A stretch of DNA of 10,019 bases, taken from NCBI GenBank assembly GCA_021778575.1, contig JAJYCH010000098.1:1-10019 (forward strand), given 5' to 3'. The position numbers and the translations under genes are program-made. The notes under the pieces were generated by a model. The model searched no databases. It was not told the DNA's origin and worked only from the letters and a program-made list of their open reading frames with translations. Positions 6,104 to 10,019 of the stretch are shown here, in pieces (the first letter of the stretch is position 1; the number at the start of each line of letters is the position of its first letter). This stretch comes from Planctomycetota bacterium (GTDB lineage: Bacteria; Planctomycetota; Planctomycetia; Isosphaerales; Isosphaeraceae).

Positions 6104-7171
6104 TTACCGAGGCGCTGGCAACTTCGGGCTCGCGGGGGGCACCGTGGGAATTTTCGATTCGGGCAAGGCCGGGAATCGGTCCGGCTGCGGTTCGGCCGGT
6201 TTCTCGATCGGTCGAGGCTCGGTCGGTCCAACGGGTTCGGGCAATCCGGTCGGGAGAGTCGCCGGGTCCGACACTGGTTTGGGTTCGTTTGGGGTTGGCT
6301 GGGTCGATGGTGGCAGTTCAGCGGAGGGAAGGGGGGCCTCGCCACCCGGAACCGGGAGGGCCGGAGTCGCCGGATTTGCTCCCGCTGGTTCGAGTTGGGG
6401 CGGCATTGTAGGGAGAACCGGGCCGGGATCGGCCGGGGGCAATGCGTCGGGCTGTGAGTTGGGCGTCCGTTCGAGCGGAAGTTTGGGCGGGGCCTCGGCG
6501 GGAACGGGCGATTCTGGAAGCTGACCGGGGATCTCGGGCAATGTCCGAGGGCCTGACTCTGGATTCGAGGCGGGTTCTCCTCGCGTTTTCCAGGCGGAGC
6601 CTCGCCCGGTCGGTTCCTTCGAGTCGAGGGCTCCGGCGACCTGTTGCCAACGGGCGAGCGCGGACTCGACTTTCTGGAGACGGGCCCGAAGGGTTTCGGC
6701 TTCCTGGTTCAAGAGTTCGATCGCCTGCTCGGCCTCTTTGCGATTCTTGACGATGAAGGTCTCGATCGTGCCCATCGGGTCGGTCCCTGACGCCAGGACC
6801 AGGCTGGCCGGCTGGGGCGTCGGATGGTTGGGCAGGACCAGCGGTGCTGGCTCGGGCTTGGGAGGCTCAGCCGCCGGAATCGTGGGCAAGGCCGGCGGAG
6901 CCGCATCCGGTTGATAATCCGAGAGTTGCGGACGAGGATCAGCCGGAAGAGCAGGTACGGGCGGAAGGTTGAGCGACTCGTCGACGATCGGGATATTCCG
7001 CAGTTCGGCGGTCGGGACCGCCGCGACCGGCTGGGGAGCCAGGCTCGATTCGGGTTTGTCATGCGAATCGACGATGGCCAGGATCGGCGTTTTCTGGGCG
7101 AGCGAGACGGCTCGACCGGCGAGGGCCATCCCCAGGATCAAAAAGCTGCCGACGATGGCGTATTTTCGCAT
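6104..7171 (-). CDS. Secreted proline-rich protein with a central coiled coil
   Basis: I do not recognise a catalytic domain. From the ATG at 7171 (355 residues) the protein starts with MRKYAIVGSFLILGMALAG, a clear signal peptide, with likely cleavage after the AVSLA region. A Pro/Ala/Glu-rich low-complexity segment follows, then a helical, heptad-like stretch at about 136-183 (TIETFIVKNRKEAEQAIELL and on through RLQKVESALARWQQVAGAL), then about 170 further residues dominated by Pro, Glu and Ala. The layout suggests an extended periplasmic or cell-wall protein that oligomerises through the coiled coil. An ATG at 7213 in the same frame would add 14 residues, but GGAG just upstream of 7171 and the signal peptide favour the shorter form. 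The reverse strand of this gene looks like a glycine-rich protein, which is a shadow. It diverges from the kinase gene. Confidence 0.75.
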   Translation of the reverse strand: MRKYAIVGSFLILGMALAGRAVSLAQKTPILAIVDSHDKPESSLAPQPVAAVPTAELRNIPIVDESLNLPPVPALPADPRPQLSDYQPDAAPPALPTIPAAEPPKPEPAPLVLPNHPTPQPASLVLASGTDPMGTIETFIVKNRKEAEQAIELLNQEAETLRARLQKVESALARWQQVAGALDSKEPTGRGSAWKTRGEPASNPESGPRTLPEIPGQLPESPVPAEAPPKLPLERTPNSQPDALPPADPGPVLPTMPPQLEPAGANPATPALPVPGGEAPLPSAELPPSTQPTPNEPKPVSDPATLPTGLPEPVGPTEPRPIEKPAEPQPDRFPALPESKIPTVPPASPKLPAPR

Positions 7172-7454
7172 GGCTCGTCTCCGTACTGCGCGAAAGGTCG
7201 AGTCATCCGTCACTCAACTCAAGGAATTGAGGCACTGTAACGAAAAATCACAAATTTTACTGCGTCGATTTTCGCAAGTAATCCCGCTTTTCGCGAATCC
7301 GAGGGGTTCGCGGAGCGGGGGGATTGCCTCGATGGATGTCCTGAGCTAACTTCATTGGGTCTGGTTTGTTAGGCACCTTCATGCCTGCCTGATCTCGCCG
7401 CTTTTTGCGAACCGGCTCGCCAAAGCTGGGCGTGCCGATCCGCCCGAGGACCGA
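7172..7454. other. Divergent promoter region between proline-rich protein and kinase genes
   Basis: These 283 bases lie between two start codons facing outward. The part nearest the proline-rich gene includes an AT-rich patch (about 7240-7275), unusual for this window, where a promoter is likely; no clear -35/-10 pair stands out. CTCAA (7218-7222) and TTGAG (7227-7231) form a small perfect inverted repeat with a four-base loop. The centre holds a long hairpin, listed separately. No gene is credible here. Confidence 0.5.
7280..7325. repeat. Long two-part inverted repeat in the divergent promoter region
   Basis: The inner arms CGCGAATCC (7292-7300) and GGGTTCGCG (7304-7312) pair over nine positions, with one T-G wobble in RNA, around a GAG loop. 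The outer arms CCCGCT (7283-7288) and AGCGGG (7314-7319) pair perfectly, and AAT (7280-7282) can pair with ATT (7323-7325) past three extra Gs. The two stems are separated only by TTT on one side and G on the other. No T-run follows in either direction, so a standard terminator is unlikely; an operator, leader structure or small-RNA element are all possible. Confidence 0.55.
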
Positions 7455-8321
7455 ATGTCGAACGCGACCACTCCGCCCAAGTTTAGCGACGTCCAGTATC
7501 GTGTTGTCGGTCCGCTCGGAACCGGGGCGGGCAGCACGATTCTCCAGATCGCCGATCGGTCGCGCAATGGCCAGCGATTTGCCTTGAAGGTCGTGAAGCG
7601 GCAGGATTCGGACGACGACATTTACATCGCCCAGGCCCTGACCGAATTCGAGGCGGCCAAGAAGCTCAACCACCCATCGATTGCGCGGATCTACGACAGC
7701 CGGGTCAAGCGGAGTCTCTTGCTGAAGGTCAACAGTGTCGAACTTCTGATGGAATTCGTCGACGGCAAGACGCTCGACGAGATCGAAGGGCCGACGCTGC
7801 CGCTGCTCGTGCTGGTCTTCAACCAGGTCGCCGATGCGCTGGTGCACATGCATCGCCGGGGTGTCTATCATGGCGACTTGAAGCCATCGAACATCATGGT
7901 CACCAAGGAAGGCCAGGTAAAACTGATCGACTTCGGCACAGCCTGCATGAAGGGCCAGGAGAAAGGCCGGATTCAGGGCACACCGCAGTATATCGCCCCG
8001 GAATCGGTCATCGAAAAGGTCATCGACGAACGAACCGACATTTACAATCTGGGCGCGACCATGTATCGGATGTTCACCGGCCGCTACGCCAATACCGGAC
8101 CGCTCCCCAAGCCGGGGGAAGTGAACAAGACAAAGTTGGCTGCTCCGATCCAGATCAATCCGAACATTCCCGGAACCCTGAACGAGACCATTCTCGCCTG
8201 TCTCCAGCCCAACCCGGAGAAGCGTCCCGCAGGGATGTTCGAGGTCCAGCATCAACTCACGGCCGTCGCCAAGTATCTCGGGATCCAGCAGGTGGACCTG
8301 AAACTCGATGACGACGAGTGA
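7455..8321 (+). CDS. Soluble eukaryotic-type Ser/Thr protein kinase (non-RD)
   Basis: The 288-residue product is a complete kinase domain with almost nothing else. Catalytic elements in order: glycine loop GTGAGS (22-27); ATP-anchoring lysine in FALKVV (K45); helix-C glutamate E64, nine residues before the HP of NHPSI; catalytic loop HGDLKPSN (139-146) with D141, K143 and N146; DFG (159-161); APE (181-183); and D195 of DIYNLG. All are intact, so it should be active. The Arg of the usual HRD is Gly, making it a non-RD kinase. Most of the activation loop (163-175) has no Ser, Thr or Tyr. There is no membrane helix or sensor domain, unlike many bacterial Ser/Thr kinases; only a short acidic tail (LDDDE) follows. 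GAGGA at 7446-7450 supports the ATG at 7455. The substrate is unknown. Confidence 0.9.
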   Translation: MSNATTPPKFSDVQYRVVGPLGTGAGSTILQIADRSRNGQRFALKVVKRQDSDDDIYIAQALTEFEAAKKLNHPSIARIYDSRVKRSLLLKVNSVELLMEFVDGKTLDEIEGPTLPLLVLVFNQVADALVHMHRRGVYHGDLKPSNIMVTKEGQVKLIDFGTACMKGQEKGRIQGTPQYIAPESVIEKVIDERTDIYNLGATMYRMFTGRYANTGPLPKPGEVNKTKLAAPIQINPNIPGTLNETILACLQPNPEKRPAGMFEVQHQLTAVAKYLGIQQVDLKLDDDE

Positions 8322-8344
8322 GCCCAGGTTTTCCCACTGGCTCA
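8319..8344 (+). terminator. Hairpin overlapping the kinase stop codon
   Basis: TGAGCC-C-AG (8319-8327) pairs with CTGGCTCA (8337-8344), eight base pairs with one bulged C around a nine-base loop, and its first three bases are the kinase stop codon. No T-run follows, so it may act as an mRNA 3' stabiliser or a poor terminator rather than a classic intrinsic terminator. Confidence 0.35.
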
Positions 8345-8373
8345 TTCACTGGCGGCTCGGGCTCGGTTAGATT
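8345..8373 (+). promoter_or_regulatory. Candidate promoter for the DUF1080 gene
   Basis: TTCACT (8345-8350) and TAGATT (8368-8373) are separated by 17 bases, each matching the sigma-70 consensus at four of six positions. The site starts at the base after the kinase 3' hairpin and lies about 50 bases before the DUF1080 start. It is only a sequence match. Confidence 0.27.
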
Positions 8374-8424
8374 GGTGAAAATTCAGGATATCCACCGACC
8401 CGTTGTCGTGAATGAGGTCTTGCC

Positions 8425-9165
8425 ATGCGCTCCGGCCTTCGACTGATTCGATCGCTCGCGGTCATTTCGGTGATCTTCGTGTTTCTCTCGCCGAGGAGCT
8501 GGTCGGAAGACGCCACCTGGGTCGAACTGACGAGCCTTGACGCCTGGAAAGCCCCGGTGGAAGGGTGGACGACAGTTGGTTCGGTTGGGCTCGACCCCAA
8601 GAATCCGAAGCTTCTCGTCGCGGAGCCGGGCGTTGGCGTGATTTATAACGGCCCAACCGGTCGTGCCCGCAACCTGATCAGCCGCGAAAGCTTTGGCGAC
8701 GTCGAGATCCATCTCGAATTCATGATTCCCAAGGGTTCCAACTCGGGGATCAAATTCCAGGCGGTTTACGAGGTCCAGATCTTCGACAGCTTCGGCGCGA
8801 AGAAGTTGAAGGGAAGCGATTGCGGCGGTGTTTACCCTCGGTCCGAGGAAAAGCCGAAGTATCACCACATCGACGACGGCCACCCGCCGCTCGTGAACGC
8901 TTCGAAGGCTCCCGGCGAGTGGCAGACTCTCGACCTGGTCTTCCTGGCACCTCGAATCGATGCTGATGGGAAGAAGACGGCGAGCGCGCGGATCACCGCG
9001 AAGCTGAACGGTCAGGTCGTTCAGGACAACCTCGAAGCGACCACGCCAACCGGGGCAGCCTGGCATGACCGGGAAAAAGCGACCGGGCCAATCCTGCTTC
9101 AGGCCGACCACGGTCCGGTGGCGTTCCGGAACGTCCGAGCCCGATCGTTGTCGAAGTCTCCCTGA
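8425..9165 (+). CDS. Secreted DUF1080 / 3-keto-disaccharide hydrolase-family protein
   Basis: The 246-residue product has a signal peptide (basic RSGLRLIR, hydrophobic SLAVISVIFVFL, likely cleavage after SWS at 25-27), then a single DUF1080 (PF06439) domain at about 31-241, a concanavalin-like beta sandwich. Recognisable blocks are the strands ending EIHLEF (94-99), NSGIKFQAVYEVQIFDS (106-122), GGVYP and PPLVNASKAPGEWQTLDLVF (134-173), and ILLQADHGPVAFRNVR (223-238). Some members of the family cleave 3-keto-glycosides; planctomycetes carry many copies, mostly of unknown substrate. Whether this one is catalytic or only binds carbohydrate cannot be told from sequence. GAGGT at 8414-8418 supports the ATG at 8425. 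It is a secreted, probably periplasmic, protein. The kinase gene upstream ends about 100 bases away with a hairpin between, so it is likely transcribed separately. Confidence 0.88.
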   Translation: MRSGLRLIRSLAVISVIFVFLSPRSWSEDATWVELTSLDAWKAPVEGWTTVGSVGLDPKNPKLLVAEPGVGVIYNGPTGRARNLISRESFGDVEIHLEFMIPKGSNSGIKFQAVYEVQIFDSFGAKKLKGSDCGGVYPRSEEKPKYHHIDDGHPPLVNASKAPGEWQTLDLVFLAPRIDADGKKTASARITAKLNGQVVQDNLEATTPTGAAWHDREKATGPILLQADHGPVAFRNVRARSLSKSP

Positions 9166-9215
9166 ACAACTTTGCGACAGTCTATTGGCATTGTTGCAAT
9201 CGATCCTCGGTCCGC

Positions 9216-9245
9216 TTGACGAACCGTTGTGGCGTTGCTAAGAAT
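9216..9245 (+). promoter_or_regulatory. Candidate promoter for the lipoprotein gene
   Basis: TTGACG (9216-9221) is a near-consensus -35 box; 17 bases on, TAAGAA (9239-9244, preceded by GC and followed by T) is a plausible if imperfect -10 box. It lies in the 240-base gap after the DUF1080 gene and would leave a leader of roughly 155 bases before the ATG at 9406. That leader contains a perfect CCTCG-A-CGAGG palindrome at 9272-9282. I see no other feature in the gap. Confidence 0.37.
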
Positions 9246-9405
9246 TCCGGAAGACTCCGATTGTGCGGGTTCCTCGACGAGGTCAACTTCGACCCTCACC
9301 TCAGCGATTTCCCCTCTCGAATCGAACCCGCGCCGATCAAGCCCGTCGAGTGTCCTCGATGGGTGCAGGGCTCTTTTCGCGCCAACCTGGTGCGAGGTGA
9401 ATCCG

Positions 9406-10019
9406 ATGAGGTGTCCGATCCGTCCTGCCACCGCTCTGGTTGCCTTGTCTGTCGCCGTGGCGACCGGTTGCATGTCGATTCCCGACGCTCGCTACGTCTA
9501 TCAAGATGGCGAATATGGCGTCATCGGGATTCCCCGTAATACGTCGATTGGCAAGAAGGACTTTCGGGCTCAGGCTCACGAACTGATGATCCAGCATTTC
9601 CCGCAGGGGTATGAGATCGTCAGGGCCGAGGAAGTCGTCGAAGGGGAACGGACTCTCGACACGGCCCGGAAAATCGAACTTGATTCCGAGCCGGCGCTCG
9701 CCGCCTTGAATCAGATGATCAAGGTCGGCAAGTTCGCCAGGAGCACGTCGCTCGACCAGAAGGATTCGGTCAAGATCACCGAGAGCCGGATCATCTATCG
9801 CCGCAAGCCAAACAACGCGACCGCCGGTCAGGACGGATTCGCCCGGATCGCGACGCTGGAACCGGAATTTTACATCGACCCGAACCAGGTCGTTCGAAAA
9901 GAGCTCAAGGACGGAACCTACCTGGCCAAGAAAGAGCCCGCGAAAACCGAGACCAAAGACATGAAAGAAACCAAGACCGCGGAGAACAAAACCGATTCCT
10001 CGGTGCAGAAAGCGTCGAT
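9406..10019 (+). CDS. Putative lipoprotein with a lysine-rich charged tail (runs off the right edge)
   Basis: The frame stays open to the right edge, giving 204 visible residues. The N-terminus (MRCPIRPATALVALSVAVATGC) looks like a lipoprotein signal with C22 as the modified cysteine, though alanine at the -3 position is less common than leucine. The next 120 residues form a compact mixed domain, with RYVYQDGEYGVIGIP (29-43), an HFPQGYEIVRAEEVVEGER stretch (64-82) and KITESRIIYRRK (123-134). I do not recognise the family from a characterised protein; similar short lipoproteins occur, as far as I recall, in other Isosphaeraceae. From about residue 170 the sequence is dominated by Lys, Glu, Thr and Asp and is probably disordered. 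GAGGTGA at 9394-9400 supports the ATG. Envelope location is likely; function is unknown. Confidence 0.75.
   Translation, partial: MRCPIRPATALVALSVAVATGCMSIPDARYVYQDGEYGVIGIPRNTSIGKKDFRAQAHELMIQHFPQGYEIVRAEEVVEGERTLDTARKIELDSEPALAALNQMIKVGKFARSTSLDQKDSVKITESRIIYRRKPNNATAGQDGFARIATLEPEFYIDPNQVVRKELKDGTYLAKKEPAKTETKDMKETKTAENKTDSSVQKAS

Noticed and set aside
5853..6524. A plus-strand frame encoding a glycine- and serine-rich protein resembling repeat-rich surface proteins
   Set aside because: The glycine-rich sequence arises because it is the complement of the proline-rich gene; it overlaps the start of the oxidoreductase gene as well and has no ribosome binding site.
7257..8345. A 362-codon open frame on the minus strand across the kinase gene
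   Set aside because: It is the antisense of an intact kinase with all its catalytic motifs; it has no ribosome binding site and no recognisable domain. Long antisense frames are expected in high-GC DNA.
8383..9111. A 242-codon minus-strand frame opposite the DUF1080 gene
   Set aside because: Antisense shadow; the plus strand carries a signal peptide, ribosome binding site and DUF1080 motifs.

Overview
This is high-GC bacterial chromosome that reads as ordinary, gene-dense planctomycete DNA, most likely from the Isosphaeraceae (Singulisphaera/Isosphaera relatives). The assignment is an inference. It rests on a secreted DUF1080 (3-keto-disaccharide hydrolase) protein, a stand-alone eukaryotic-type Ser/Thr kinase, a secreted proline-rich coiled-coil protein and small lipoproteins of a type I associate with that family. 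I see no rRNA, tRNA, CRISPR array, insertion sequence, integrase, phage gene or recognisable defence cassette.

Left part (1-3437). A partial minus-strand gene of unknown function runs off the left edge. A 375-base gene-free stretch follows, holding two short inverted repeats. Four plus-strand genes come next: a DapA/NanA-superfamily class I aldolase that lacks the DapA substrate arginine; an exported peptidase-MA-like zinc metalloprotease; a cytosine deaminase of the yeast FCY1 type; and a small four-helix membrane protein with a glycine zipper. The gaps (130, about 110 and 59 bases) allow the last two to share a transcript. Nothing links all four to one pathway.

Middle part (3438-6016, minus strand). 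Reading in the direction of transcription, there is a cytoplasmic sulfite-oxidase-like molybdopterin oxidoreductase, then purE and purK. purE and purK overlap by four bases (ATGA) and carry out the two steps that convert aminoimidazole ribonucleotide to its 4-carboxy form in purine synthesis. They face the membrane-protein gene tail to tail across a 76-base gap.

Right part (6017-10019). A secreted proline-rich protein (minus) and a soluble Ser/Thr kinase (plus) diverge from a 283-base region that contains a long two-part hairpin. The kinase has all its catalytic residues but is non-RD and has no phosphorylatable residue in most of its activation loop. A DUF1080 protein with a signal peptide follows, then a lipoprotein with a charged, lysine-rich tail that runs off the right edge.

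The points most worth a second look are the kinase and its divergent promoter region, the bacterial FCY1-type deaminase, and the aldolase with the altered active site. I did not find a convincing new multi-gene system; most genes look like independent housekeeping or lineage-specific accessory functions.
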